A stretch of DNA of 26,596 bases from JBCCLJ01 sp039026915 (GCA_039026915.1 JBCCLJ010000084.1:1-26596); one strand, 5' to 3'. Counted from the first letter of the stretch, positions 1 to 7,786 are shown. Notes: generated from the letters alone by a model not told the origin. Made by a program: numbers and translations.

Positions 1-285
1 CGCGACGGCCATCGTCGTGAGGTCCTGCACGACCGGGTCAGGCTGCGGCCAGCGCATCGGCAGGCCGAGAAACTCCGCACGTCGTCGCGAATCGTGCACG
101 ATGTACTGAGCCGGTTTGCGGTTCGAAGCGTCGAAGAGCAGTGAAGCGTCGCGCACCGCGATCGGCAGGACCACCCGGACGTGCACGGTCACGTCGAAGT
201 CTTCCTGCAGGCGGCGAAGGTCTGGTGTGACGAGGTAGGAGTAGGGACTGCGGAAGGACCAATAGACGTCGACGGACTCGGTCAT
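1..285 (-). CDS. DsbA / 2-hydroxychromene-2-carboxylate isomerase-like thioredoxin-fold protein (N-terminal part)
   Basis: The gene reads leftward and runs off the window, so only about 95 N-terminal residues are visible. Translation gives an N-terminus with VYWSFRSPYSYLV. This is the typical first strand and active-site turn of the DSBA-like/HCCA isomerase (kappa-GST-related) family, in which a Ser-Pro-Tyr-Ser stretch takes the place of the redox CxxC of true DsbA. That points to a glutathione- or isomerase-type cytoplasmic enzyme rather than a disulfide oxidase; no signal peptide is present. The ATG at 285 follows a good AAGGAG ribosome binding site about six bases upstream. It is divergent from the hydrolase at 407, with a 121-base shared upstream region (286-406) in which I see no clear operator. 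The C-terminal half, which would help choose between isomerase and oxidoreductase, is outside the window. Confidence 0.75.
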   Translation of the reverse strand, partial: MTESVDVYWSFRSPYSYLVTPDLRRLQEDFDVTVHVRVVLPIAVRDASLLFDASNRKPAQYIVHDSRRRAEFLGLPMRWPQPDPVVQDLTTMAVA

Positions 286-406
286 GTCGTCTCCTTGTGT
301 TCGGGCCTCGAGGTTATGACGAGCGTGGCGTCGTGCAAACGGAGGTCGTCTCGCTCTTTGTTAGCGTCAGGGCACACCACTTCACCACGAAAAGGAGGCG
401 TCCCCT

Positions 407-1123
407 ATGAGGACTTCGCGCATCGTGAGCTTGGCTCTCCTCGTCTTCGTCGGGCTCGGCGCTGCCGCGCCGGGACAAGAGACCGTGCACTTCGAGAGCG
501 CTGACGGCTTTCGCCTCGAAGGATCCCTGTGGTCGAACGACTCCGGGCCGGGCGTGCTGCTCTTGCACCAGTGCAACAACCAGCGCACGATGTACGACGA
601 GCTGGCCGCTCAGCTGGCGGGCGAGGGGTTCAAGGTCCTGACCGTCGACTTTCGCGGCTTCGGTGGCAGCCGGACGGACGACCTCGACGCGGCGGTGCCC
701 GAGCAGCGCATGCAGGCGATGCGGTCGGTCGACGCCGACGGGGAGGCGGCCTACTCTTTCCTGGCGTCGCAGGGCAGCGGCTCTGTCGCCGGTGCGTTGG
801 GCGCTTCCTGCGGTGGCTTCGCCGTGGTCAGCCTCGGTCAGGCGCATGAAGAGCTCGTCCGTATGGGCTTCTTCTCGAGTGGGCTGAGCGCCGAGCGCGA
901 GCGCGACGTGCTCAAGCTGCAGGGGCGTCAGTATCTCCTCATCGCTGCGAGGGACGATCGCGGCGCGGCGCGCGCAGCGGGAACGATTGCGTACCGCGTC
1001 GGAAGGGACCGTTCCGAACTGCTTCTGTACGAAGGCGACGCTCACGGTGCTCCGCTCTTCGATCAGGATCCGGAGCTCGTCGGCAAGATGGTGGAGTTCT
1101 TCAAACCGCTGCTCGAACCGTGA
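407..1123 (+). CDS. Secreted alpha/beta hydrolase (dienelactone-hydrolase-like)
   Basis: This is a 238-residue protein with a Sec signal peptide (residues 1 to about 22, ending near AAAPGQE), so it probably acts in the periplasm. The body has the alpha/beta-hydrolase order: a strand followed by an LLLHQ oxyanion loop (51-55), a DFRGFGGS turn (81-88), a nucleophile elbow G132-A-S-C-G136 with Ser134 as expected nucleophile, an Asp at 183 or 184 and a His at 213 in GDAHG. The adjacent Cys135 leaves open a Cys nucleophile of the dienelactone hydrolase type, but the GxSxG spacing favours serine. The substrate cannot be told from sequence. The ATG at 407 is preceded by AAAGGAGG with good spacing. 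The next gene (CPBP protease) follows on the same strand after about 130 bases, so co-transcription is possible but not shown. Confidence 0.85.
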   Translation: MRTSRIVSLALLVFVGLGAAAPGQETVHFESADGFRLEGSLWSNDSGPGVLLLHQCNNQRTMYDELAAQLAGEGFKVLTVDFRGFGGSRTDDLDAAVPEQRMQAMRSVDADGEAAYSFLASQGSGSVAGALGASCGGFAVVSLGQAHEELVRMGFFSSGLSAERERDVLKLQGRQYLLIAARDDRGAARAAGTIAYRVGRDRSELLLYEGDAHGAPLFDQDPELVGKMVEFFKPLLEP

Positions 1124-1255
1124 CGCTCGATGCGCTGACACACTCTGGATTCGCGTCGCCTCCCGCTGCGCTCCGGTCGATCGCACCTTGGTGACACCCT
1201 GAGCGACTTCGTCCGCAAGCGCTCCTTCGCCGTCTTCTATGCTCTGGCGCTCGCC

Positions 1256-2137
1256 ATGGTGGCCCTAGTCGTGGGCATGCAGTCCGTCGTCGATCCGCAG
1301 GGAGAGATGCTCCCGGCATTCTGGGCCTTCCAGGCGGAGCACGGCCTCTATACCAACCTCGTGACCCTGACGCGCTTCGCGCTCGAGGATTGGCGCGCCT
1401 GGCTCATCTTCGTCTTTGCCGGTGCGCCGACGCTTTCGGCCCTCGTCGTCAGCTTCGTCGGTGGTGGCCGAGGCGGCCTCGGAGAGCTTCTGCGACGCTT
1501 CCACCCCGTCGGTCCCTGCGGCGAGTGGGCGTCGGCCGTTCGGGCCTACGTCGTGCTCCTCGTCGCGCACGTTCTGGGAGTTGCGCTCTACCTGGGGTGG
1601 GCGTCGCGAAGCGGAGCAGACGGCTGGCAGGACCAGGTTCTGACGTCGCTCGGCGGTTCCCTGCCCGCCGCCGTCTTCTGGCTCCTGGCCGGCGTCTTCC
1701 TCGACGAAGGAGGAACACTCGAGGAACTGGGCTGGCGCGGGTACGCGCAGGGTCTGCTGCTCGACCGCTGGCGCTCCCCGCTCGGCGCGACGCTCCTACT
1801 CGGCTTTCTCTGGTGGCTCTGGCACTTCCCGCGCGAGATTCCCAACATTCTCGGCAGCGACGACCTGAGTCGGTGGGCCTTCTTTCAGGGAGTCTTCCTC
1901 GTGCTCTGCCTCGCTCTGTCTATCGTCATCAGCTACTTCTGGTTCAAGACGGGCGGTTCGGTCTGGCCGGCCCTTCTGATCCACGGTGGCACCAACGTCT
2001 GGAGCAAAGCCCTGGGGGCGCCTCTTTACGAAACGGTCGGCGATTTGAGGACCTGGGTCGTCGTCGGCTGCGCCGTGGCCGTGCTCGCTCTGACACGAGC
2101 GCGACTGGGCGCGCTCGCGGACGCCGCCGAGCCGTAG
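1256..2137 (+). CDS. CPBP-family intramembrane glutamic protease (CAAX protease/Abi)
   Basis: This is a polytopic membrane protein with the CPBP signature: the EExxxR motif (Glu156, Glu157, Arg161 in LEELGWRG), a conserved His in WLWHFP (His190) and the last motif HGGTN (His243, Asn247). These residues make up the glutamate-centred active site of Rce1-like intramembrane proteases. Bacterial members have been linked to bacteriocin immunity, peptide maturation or membrane signalling; the client is unknown here. The start is uncertain. ATG 1256 lacks a Shine-Dalgarno, and the first membrane helix appears to begin about ten codons earlier. The frame is open back to a stop near 1138 but contains no ATG, GTG or TTG. 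A CTG at 1199 would give a natural N-terminus of a short basic segment followed by the full helix. Confidence 0.85.
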   Translation: MVALVVGMQSVVDPQGEMLPAFWAFQAEHGLYTNLVTLTRFALEDWRAWLIFVFAGAPTLSALVVSFVGGGRGGLGELLRRFHPVGPCGEWASAVRAYVVLLVAHVLGVALYLGWASRSGADGWQDQVLTSLGGSLPAAVFWLLAGVFLDEGGTLEELGWRGYAQGLLLDRWRSPLGATLLLGFLWWLWHFPREIPNILGSDDLSRWAFFQGVFLVLCLALSIVISYFWFKTGGSVWPALLIHGGTNVWSKALGAPLYETVGDLRTWVVVGCAVAVLALTRARLGALADAAEP

Positions 2138-2139
2138 CC

Positions 2140-2253
2140 TCAGCGCGGACCGAGGAAGACCCAGGCGTCCGACCGAACGCGCTGTTCACGTCGTTGCCGT
2201 GAACGGAGACGATCGTGTCGCGGGCGAGCCCGGTGCGGTCCTCAGTGAAGGCG
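2140..2253 (-). pseudogene. Relic of the C-terminal end of a beta-propeller protein gene
   Basis: On the minus strand this stretch encodes a degraded copy of the last roughly 37 codons of the propeller gene at 3092-5467. The peptide reads DAF-EDR-TGLARDTIVSVHGNDVNSAF, against SAF-LQDR-SVLVDDAIFYVHGNDVYSAF in the intact gene. Beyond SAF the relic is out of frame. Restoring one base between 2174 and 2175 gives SAFWSDAWVFLGPR followed by a TGA at 2140-2142, matching the intact ending SAFWSNPWVFVGPR. One codon is also missing upstream. Similarity fades above about 2253, and the SnoaL-like gene starts its own reading frame just beyond, so the rest of the old gene is gone. The ORF over this region is not a functional gene. 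Confidence 0.8.
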
Positions 2254-2280
2254 TCCGTCTCATCGGAAAGAGACTGTCGA

Positions 2281-2820
2281 TCATTCGACGGCGGGTCGGG
2301 CATCACTGATGTGTTCGTGGACAACCAGCCACCGATCACCCCGTTTCTCCATCACGGTCGTGCTGTGCACACGCCGCTCCTCAGCGCCTTCCAGAGCTCC
2401 CATGCGAGTGCTTCGAGTCACGCCGTGGAAAATCGCAACGTCATCGCCAATGAAGCGAAGCGAGATGGCTGCACCGCTTTGTTGCTCGAACTCAGCCATC
2501 TCGTCGTCTTGATCTTCAAAGAGATCGCTCAAGTAGGCCCTGATTGCTTCGGAGCCTCTTCGAATTTGCCCAAACGCATTCATCCATTCGGCGTCTTCGC
2601 CATAGGCGCTCGACAGACTCTTCGCGTCCCCTTGCCCCCAGGCCGCAGCGCTCGTCGTAAGGAGCTTTCTGACCGCATCGTAATCTGCTTCGGAAGCCGG
2701 TTCGCCGATCGTCACAAACTCGGGAAGCTCCTCGTAAGGGGGCGGTACTTCCTGGGCGTACGCAGTGCAGAACGACGTAAAAGGTAGGAACAGAATTGAG
2801 ATGAAAGCTGCTTTGATCAT
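2281..2820 (-). CDS. Secreted SnoaL-like / DUF4440-type NTF2-fold protein
   Basis: This is a 179-residue protein with a Sec signal peptide (about 1-21, ending in CTAYA before QE). The mature part begins with an acidic, proline-rich stretch. A cone-shaped NTF2/SnoaL-type domain follows: an alpha-helical start (DYDAVRKLLTTSAAAWGQGD), then YGEDAEWMNAFGQIRRGSEAIRAYL, typical of SgcJ/EcaC-like proteins, and a final strand pair ending RWLVVHEHISD. Members bind small hydrophobic ligands or act as isomerases, hydrolases or orphan binding proteins; no function can be chosen here. ATG 2820 was preferred over an upstream in-frame start at 2904 because it begins the signal peptide and has GGGAGAG about seven bases before it. 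It lies downstream of the propeller gene on the same strand, with a 271-base gap (2821-3091) in which I see only a weak candidate hairpin at 3050-3082. Confidence 0.8.
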   Translation of the reverse strand: MIKAAFISILFLPFTSFCTAYAQEVPPPYEELPEFVTIGEPASEADYDAVRKLLTTSAAAWGQGDAKSLSSAYGEDAEWMNAFGQIRRGSEAIRAYLSDLFEDQDDEMAEFEQQSGAAISLRFIGDDVAIFHGVTRSTRMGALEGAEERRVHSTTVMEKRGDRWLVVHEHISDARPAVE

Positions 2821-3049
2821 GGATGGACTCTCCCGTTGCTCAGCTCTTCGTCTTGCGGCTCTGTGTTGCAGGCCTCTCTCGGTGCAGATCACCGTCGCAG
2901 ACACCGACGACGTGTGCGAGGCGTTTGGATCAAGGCCCGCCAGATGGTAGCGGATCGCCCTTTCGACGGACGCCCGTTGGCGTTAGAGGTTTCCAAAACT
3001 CTCAGGACGTGACTGGTGGTCGGTTGCGCCGGAGTCCTGCTGCCTGTGA

Positions 3050-3082
3050 CGCGGGCTCGCCTCGGTCGCGCCGGCGCCCGCG
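3050..3082 (-). terminator. Possible terminator hairpin after the propeller gene
   Basis: A perfect 7-bp inverted repeat (CGCGGGC at 3050-3056 and GCCCGCG at 3076-3082) lies 10 bases past the propeller stop on the minus strand. The 19-base loop is long and there is no T tract, so this is only a candidate. Confidence 0.25.
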
Positions 3083-3091
3083 ACTCGCGAG

Positions 3092-5467
3092 CTAACGCGG
3101 TCCGACGAAGACCCAGGGGTTCGACCAGAACGCGCTGTACACGTCGTTGCCGTGAACGTAGAAGATCGCGTCGTCGACGAGCACCGAGCGGTCCTGAAGA
3201 GAGAAGGCGGATCGTACGTTCGGCGGATCGTACGTTCGCACCTTCATCTCGCCCGCGTTGAGGAGCTTGCCTGACTGTGTGTCTACTTCGAAGAGGCGCA
3301 GTCCGCTGTACGTCCAGGCGTAGAAGGTGCTCGGACCCTGGCCAACGAACGGTGGCGCCCGATCGTGCACCTGCACACCGAGGGCAAGACGAGGGAGCTG
3401 CCCCGGAGTCTCGAGATAGGTGAACGCTCGGTGGTCGTACAGCGTCGAGCTCTCGCTGCCGCGCCGACCCAGCACCAGAGTGTCGGACTCGAAGGGGTTC
3501 TGCGGGTCGCTGACGTCGAAGAGCGATACCTTGACACCCTGAAACCAGGCGCCGCGAAAGTCGCCCCCGGGGACCGCATCCTTGCCGATTCCGATCAGAT
3601 GACTCTCTCCCACAGGGTGCAGGTAGTCCGAGTAGCCGGTGATCTCGAGCTCACCCGCGACCGAAGGCGCTTCCGAGTCGCTGAGGTCGACGATGTAGAG
3701 CGGGTCGGTCATGAGGAAGGTGACCAGGTAGAGGCGGTCTCCGACGAAGCGAGATGCGAAAAGGCGCTCGCCGGGCTTGCCCAGCGGTTCGGGATGATCT
3801 GCGTTGGGTAGCTGCGCGAGCAGCTTCAGCTGGCCGTCGCCATCGTCGCGCAGCACCGAAACGGTGACCGGGCTCTCGTTCGGCGTGAGCTCGGCGGTCT
3901 CGGTGACGATGCGCAAGTCGTCGCCCCGGTCGCTCATGCGAAACGGCTTGCGCAGGACGTTCCAGCCGAGGTGGCCGTCGACGGTGCCGGAGGCGCGGTA
4001 CTCGATCAGACCGTCTCCGAGCGAGAACTTGTGCAGGTCGGTCTCGACCTGCGGCTGACGCCAGTCGACGAGTAGCTCGCCGTTCTGGAAGAAGAAGTCG
4101 TAGCCGAACCGGGTCGTGGCCACGACGATCGTGTCGAGCGAGACATAGAGCGTTTCGGTCGGGCCGACGAAGCACTTCGACGAGACGACGCTCATCGTGT
4201 CGAGGTCGACGGCGGCCAAGCTGATGATGTCGCTGCTCTCGCGCGCCGCCGCGCCGCCGGGCAGATAGCAGTCGGTGGGTCGTACGAGCAGCTGCTCGTC
4301 GCCTTCGCTCGAGCGCAGCTTGGGAAGGAGGTCACGCAGAGGCGTGTCCTCGATGCGCGCGAGCTGCCGGACGGCGTTGGCGTCGCCTGGTTGGTAGAAC
4401 TCGAGATTCGGGATCGACGGGTGAAAACGTGTCGCCAGGTACAGCACGTCATCGATGCGGCGACTGGAAATGAGCTCACCGTCGATGGAGAGCGTCACCT
4501 CCTGCTTCGGTGCGCTGGGGTCGGAAACGTCGACGCTGGTGATCTCGGTGCGCGTCGACTGCCAGTCGAGAGGAAAGAACCAGCGTCCCCATCCCCAACC
4601 GCCGTGACTGAGAACGACGAGCTGCTCCGCATCGGAACGGAGGTAGAGAGATCGGGCGAGGATCGACGCATCGAGAGCAGGCTCGAACTCGGCGATCGAT
4701 CGGGACGAGGCCGTGCCCCGATCGAGCTCGAGAACGCGAACGAGATTCCGGCTCGGCGTCGACGAGGGTCTTGCGGACTGGCTGTTCGCGAGGAGGTAGA
4801 GGTGCCTTCCGTCGCTCTTGACGCGGTCGGCCTCGTCGACCCCCTCGACCTGCACGTTGGTCTGGGAGACTCTCGGTCCAGCGCCTCCGCTGGGAGGAGC
4901 GCCCGAGGGCCCCCCGGTCGGCGTCACGAAGACGTCGTCGCCCCCGTAGGTGGCCTTGAAGCCGGCCTTCAGCGCTTGGGCGAGTTGCGTTGCGGTCTCG
5001 GCCCGGAGGAGCACGGAGTCCTCGTTGGCGCCCGGCTGCGCCTGCCAGCGACCGTCGCTGCAGGTCGCCGTCGCGTAGCCGGAGCCGCCGCCTGGCAGGT
5101 GCTGGAAGTAGGTCCCGGCACAGACCGAAGCAACGTTGGCGTTGCAGGTATTGACCTGGTGGGCGCCCGCCGCCCAGATCTCACCGCCGGCGAAGACGTG
5201 AGACGGGCACTGCGCGGCAAAGGCGTCGATGTCGGCCTGCCAGCGGCCGTCGCGGCAGACGGCGGTCGCCGTACGTTGTTGCTGAAAGAAGAAGATGCCT
5301 TCACACCGAGTCTCCTCGGCGGTGCAGCGGTTTGCCGTGAGCGTCGTGCCTTCGTACAGGCGATCGCCGTCGAAGACGCCGCCGTTGGGGCAGCGCTGAG
5401 CGTTGGCAGCGGAGGCTCCGAGAGCGAGGAGAAGAAGAGAGACGAAGAGGCTCGGGTAGCGCTTCAT
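3092..5467 (-). CDS. Secreted beta-propeller protein (PF09826-like) with two N-terminal Cys-rich modules
   Basis: This is a 791-residue exported protein. A classic signal peptide (1 to about 23, MKRYPSLF...ASAANA) is followed by two similar modules at about 26-78 and 87-143. Each has four cysteines (26, 48, 55, 71 and 87, 108, 116, 136), a VFxG turn and a DGRWQA ending, which suggests two disulfides per module. After a Gly/Pro-rich linker (about 183-200) comes TNVQVEGVDEADRVKSDG, the hallmark start of secreted proteins with a C-terminal beta-propeller (Beta_propel family, COG4880-like). The propeller continues to the end. The role of that family is not established; a surface scaffold or binding role is an inference. 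ATG 5467 gives a standard signal peptide. GTG 5476 is an alternative start that overlaps the upstream stop. A 16-bp tandem duplication sits near the 3' end. Confidence 0.85.
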   Translation of the reverse strand: MKRYPSLFVSLLLLALGASAANAQRCPNGGVFDGDRLYEGTTLTANRCTAEETRCEGIFFFQQQRTATAVCRDGRWQADIDAFAAQCPSHVFAGGEIWAAGAHQVNTCNANVASVCAGTYFQHLPGGGSGYATATCSDGRWQAQPGANEDSVLLRAETATQLAQALKAGFKATYGGDDVFVTPTGGPSGAPPSGGAGPRVSQTNVQVEGVDEADRVKSDGRHLYLLANSQSARPSSTPSRNLVRVLELDRGTASSRSIAEFEPALDASILARSLYLRSDAEQLVVLSHGGWGWGRWFFPLDWQSTRTEITSVDVSDPSAPKQEVTLSIDGELISSRRIDDVLYLATRFHPSIPNLEFYQPGDANAVRQLARIEDTPLRDLLPKLRSSEGDEQLLVRPTDCYLPGGAAARESSDIISLAAVDLDTMSVVSSKCFVGPTETLYVSLDTIVVATTRFGYDFFFQNGELLVDWRQPQVETDLHKFSLGDGLIEYRASGTVDGHLGWNVLRKPFRMSDRGDDLRIVTETAELTPNESPVTVSVLRDDGDGQLKLLAQLPNADHPEPLGKPGERLFASRFVGDRLYLVTFLMTDPLYIVDLSDSEAPSVAGELEITGYSDYLHPVGESHLIGIGKDAVPGGDFRGAWFQGVKVSLFDVSDPQNPFESDTLVLGRRGSESSTLYDHRAFTYLETPGQLPRLALGVQVHDRAPPFVGQGPSTFYAWTYSGLRLFEVDTQSGKLLNAGEMKVRTYDPPNVRSAFSLQDRSVLVDDAIFYVHGNDVYSAFWSNPWVFVGPR
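3207..3238. repeat. 16-bp perfect tandem duplication inside the propeller gene
   Basis: GCGGATCGTACGTTCG occurs at 3207-3222 and again immediately at 3223-3238. The unit is not a multiple of three, so the two copies are read in different frames and encode different residues. The reading frame stays open across both. Confidence 0.9.
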
Positions 5468-5472
5468 GACGG

Positions 5473-6831
5473 TCACTCGCAGGGCAGCGCCGCGGTGTCG
5501 GTGATCGCCGCCGCCGCTTCGCCGAGCGGGCTCGAATAGCGCTTCTCCTGCCCCCTCGCCAGATCGCGCACGGTGAGCTGGTACTCGACGTCGGTGCTGG
5601 CGGAGGCGAAGACCCAGTAGTGGCCGTTGATCGAGCAGCCGTCGAGGACCTTGGCGAGGAGCTCCCAGTTGTCTTCATCGAAGAAGTAGAAGATCGCAGA
5701 GTCGCTTCCTTCCGGCAGCGCCGGAGCGCCGTACCCGCTGTTGCCACTGAAGTCCTTCCAGCGGACGGAGAGCTCGAAGCGTCCGTCGATGCTCAGGGAC
5801 GGAGGCCTACTGCGAACAAGGGTCGGGGATTGGCCCCAGAACGCCGGAGTCTCGGTCGAACCGAGCTCGTCGTGTCGCGCGATCAGACGGTAGAGGCCCG
5901 ACGTCAGCCGCGGTAGGGGGAAGTCGAACGTCAGCGTCGTCGCCGCGATGCACGAGAGTGTGTCCTCCTCGATCTCGAACTCCGCGTAGACGTCGCGACC
6001 GTGGACCCAGGCGTTGCGCGGTTTCACCCGCCAGCCGGTACAGCCGTTGCCGGTCGCCGTCACCGGGCGCTCGACCTCGGCGACGAGCACTTCGACGCCG
6101 CGCGGCACGTCGGCCTCGAGCCTGAGAGACCGCAGAGCGGGTCGGTCGAGCGCGACGACGCGCAGTGAGGCGGTCGCATAGGTCTCGTACTCGAGCGGAT
6201 TCGAGAGTGTCGGAACCAGGACGCGGACCTCGTAGCGGCCAGCGGCAAGGGCTCGCACAGCCGTTTGCTCCCGCCAAGAGCCGGGATCGTCGGTCGCAGG
6301 GACGCAGACGGTGTCGGTGCGTTGGGCGTAGACGTCGATCGTGGCGCGGCCGGTGACGACGCGGTCCAGGGTCGGCAGGCAGGTGTTTTCCCACGGACCG
6401 GTGACCACGAGCTCGAAGCCGCGACCTTCGCTGGGCGAGAGACGGCTTGGAAAAACCTCTCCTCGGGAGACGACGAACGTGCCGGGCCCGGTCGTTCCTT
6501 CGAGCCGCGGTGTTCCGCTCGTCCAGTCCACGCTGTAGCTGACGGCCTCCCACGTGGCCGCGCCGAGCCGTCCGGCGCTCTGCTCCATCGTTCGCGTGAA
6601 GGCCACGTTCGAGTCGGCCCGCTGGCTCGCGAGCAGAAGGCGCGGCGGGTCCTCGGAGAGGATCATCGGCGGCCCCGGTTGCTCGCTCGAGGTCGGCGCC
6701 TGGACGATGACGATCTCGGCGGCCGTCGTGGCGTCCTTGGGCGTGATCATCCCCTCTGCGACGAGCGTTGTCTGCCCGTGAATCGCAGCGCTCCAGAGAA
6801 ACAAGAAACAGATCCCAGCGCTCTTCGGCAT
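5473..6831 (-). CDS. Secreted protein of unknown function with a recurrent C-terminal domain
   Basis: This is a 452-residue protein with a signal peptide (about 1-19, ending near AAIHGQ). Most of it is beta-rich and I do not recognise it; four cysteines in the middle (in CLP, VCVP, GCTGW and SCIA contexts) could form disulfides. The last 110 residues or so hold a motif series, FELSVRWKDFSGNSGYG, then FYFFDEDNWELLAKVLDGC, then NGHYWVFASASTDVEYQL. I remember this as a recurring, essentially unnamed domain of secreted proteins in Acidobacteriota and relatives. That is recollection, not a search result. ATG 6831 is chosen over ATG 6900 because it starts the signal peptide and follows GGGGGAG. The TGA at 5473-5475 overlaps a GTG start of the propeller gene, so the two are probably one transcript and translationally coupled. 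Confidence 0.7.
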   Translation of the reverse strand: MPKSAGICFLFLWSAAIHGQTTLVAEGMITPKDATTAAEIVIVQAPTSSEQPGPPMILSEDPPRLLLASQRADSNVAFTRTMEQSAGRLGAATWEAVSYSVDWTSGTPRLEGTTGPGTFVVSRGEVFPSRLSPSEGRGFELVVTGPWENTCLPTLDRVVTGRATIDVYAQRTDTVCVPATDDPGSWREQTAVRALAAGRYEVRVLVPTLSNPLEYETYATASLRVVALDRPALRSLRLEADVPRGVEVLVAEVERPVTATGNGCTGWRVKPRNAWVHGRDVYAEFEIEEDTLSCIAATTLTFDFPLPRLTSGLYRLIARHDELGSTETPAFWGQSPTLVRSRPPSLSIDGRFELSVRWKDFSGNSGYGAPALPEGSDSAIFYFFDEDNWELLAKVLDGCSINGHYWVFASASTDVEYQLTVRDLARGQEKRYSSPLGEAAAAITDTAALPCE

Positions 6832-6859
6832 TCTGTTGACTCCCCCATGCAATGAACCG

Positions 6860-6865
6860 ATTATG
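6860..6865 (-). promoter_or_regulatory. Candidate -10 box for the 6831 gene
   Basis: CATAAT on the minus strand lies about 30 bases upstream of the ATG at 6831 and is the AT-rich point of this otherwise GC-rich gap. I see no matching -35 at normal spacing, so this is weak. Confidence 0.25.
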
Positions 6866-7022
6866 CGACAGTAACATAGAATTGCTTGCTGTGGCGGCAT
6901 GGTGGGTCGCCTATCGTTTGAAAGTGAATCCCTTCAGAGGAGTTCCGCAGGAGTCGACGCCACTTCCTGGCGCTCGGCGCTAGTTCGCCTCGTGTGGCTG
7001 GCCTCCGCCCTCCGGCGTGCCG

Positions 7023-7742
7023 ATGGCGGTGCCGCGGGTCGAGCAGGACAACCTGGCGAAGCTCGACGCTCTGGTGCAGGCGCAGCTCTTCCAAGGCGGT
7101 GAGGTCTCCGCGACGGACCTCGTCCAGAGTGCGATTCAGCGGATCGAAGCGACGCACCGCGCCCTGAACTGCGTCGTCCACCGCGCCTTCGATCACGCCC
7201 GCTCCGCGGCGGCTTCGGCGTTCGAAGAGTCGCCGCTCTGGAGCGACCGCTGGCCGACTCACGAGCGGCGTGAGATCGTGCTCGAAGCCAACGACCTGGG
7301 AGTCCCCGTGCAGGAAGCGCAAGCCGAAGTACAGCAGCTGATGAACCGCGCCCTCGTCTACGCCGAGCAGCTGCTCCGTCGGCATGGGCGCTTCTATCCC
7401 TACGGAGCCGCGATGACCCCGGATGGAGAGATCCATCCGATCGCTGCGCACAACGGGCAGGCTCAGCCGTCCTCTGAGGAGCTGCTCGAACGGCTCCAGG
7501 CAGCGCTGGCGACGGGGGCTCACCGCGGCCAGTACAAGGCGACGGCCAGAGTGTACGACGTGCACATCGAACGGCCGGACAGCGGCGAGCCCTCCGACGC
7601 GGTGGCCGTCGCTCTGGATCATCGGAGCAGCGATTCGCTGATCGCGGTCCTCCCGTACCAGATCGCCGACGGCACGCTGACCTTCGACCGGGTCTTCCTG
7701 CAGTCCGGGTCCAACGACATCTTCGCGACGCCGCTGCACTGA
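7023..7742 (+). CDS. Chimeric ORF: amidase N-terminal fragment joined to an unrelated domain
   Basis: This is a 239-residue ORF. Residues 11-66 (LDALVQAQLFQGGEVSATDL, then IEATHRALNCVVHRAFDHAR) match the first helices of amidase-signature enzymes of the 6-aminohexanoate-cyclic-dimer hydrolase type. The Ser-cisSer-Lys catalytic core never follows. After a linker of no clear family (about 67-99), residues 100-239 form a separate compact domain: a helix AEVQQLMNRALVYAEQLL, then RFYPYGAAMTPDGEI and an alternating strand region ending near NDIFATPLH. It resembles small uncharacterised proteins that normally stand alone. No amidase activity is expected. ATG 7023 and GTG 7017 are both possible starts and neither has a Shine-Dalgarno. 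Purine-rich GGAG-like stretches at about 6936-6953 have no start at the right distance. The true gene may begin internally near 7309 or 7341. Confidence 0.6.
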   Translation: MAVPRVEQDNLAKLDALVQAQLFQGGEVSATDLVQSAIQRIEATHRALNCVVHRAFDHARSAAASAFEESPLWSDRWPTHERREIVLEANDLGVPVQEAQAEVQQLMNRALVYAEQLLRRHGRFYPYGAAMTPDGEIHPIAAHNGQAQPSSEELLERLQAALATGAHRGQYKATARVYDVHIERPDSGEPSDAVAVALDHRSSDSLIAVLPYQIADGTLTFDRVFLQSGSNDIFATPLH

Positions 7743-7772
7743 GTCCCGGCGTCGCTCGCGCGCCTCCAGGGC

Positions 7773-7778
7773 CTTAGA
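7773..7778 (+). promoter_or_regulatory. Candidate -10 element of a leaderless transcript
   Basis: TAGACT ends nine bases before the A of the ATG at 7787 and fits the TANNNT consensus. No Shine-Dalgarno is present there, unlike most genes in this window. This arrangement is typical of leaderless mRNAs, but it is read by eye from one short site. Confidence 0.35.
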
Positions 7779-7786
7779 CTGCGCCC

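Noticed and set aside
1944..2339. Minus-strand open frame of 131 codons over the propeller relic
   Set aside because: Only its middle matches the propeller end and it changes frame before the old stop; the rest is antisense to the CPBP gene, so it is not a gene.
4391..5539. Plus-strand open frame of 382 codons opposite the propeller gene
   Set aside because: Antisense to the signal peptide, Cys modules and propeller hallmark of a well-supported gene; no domain visible.
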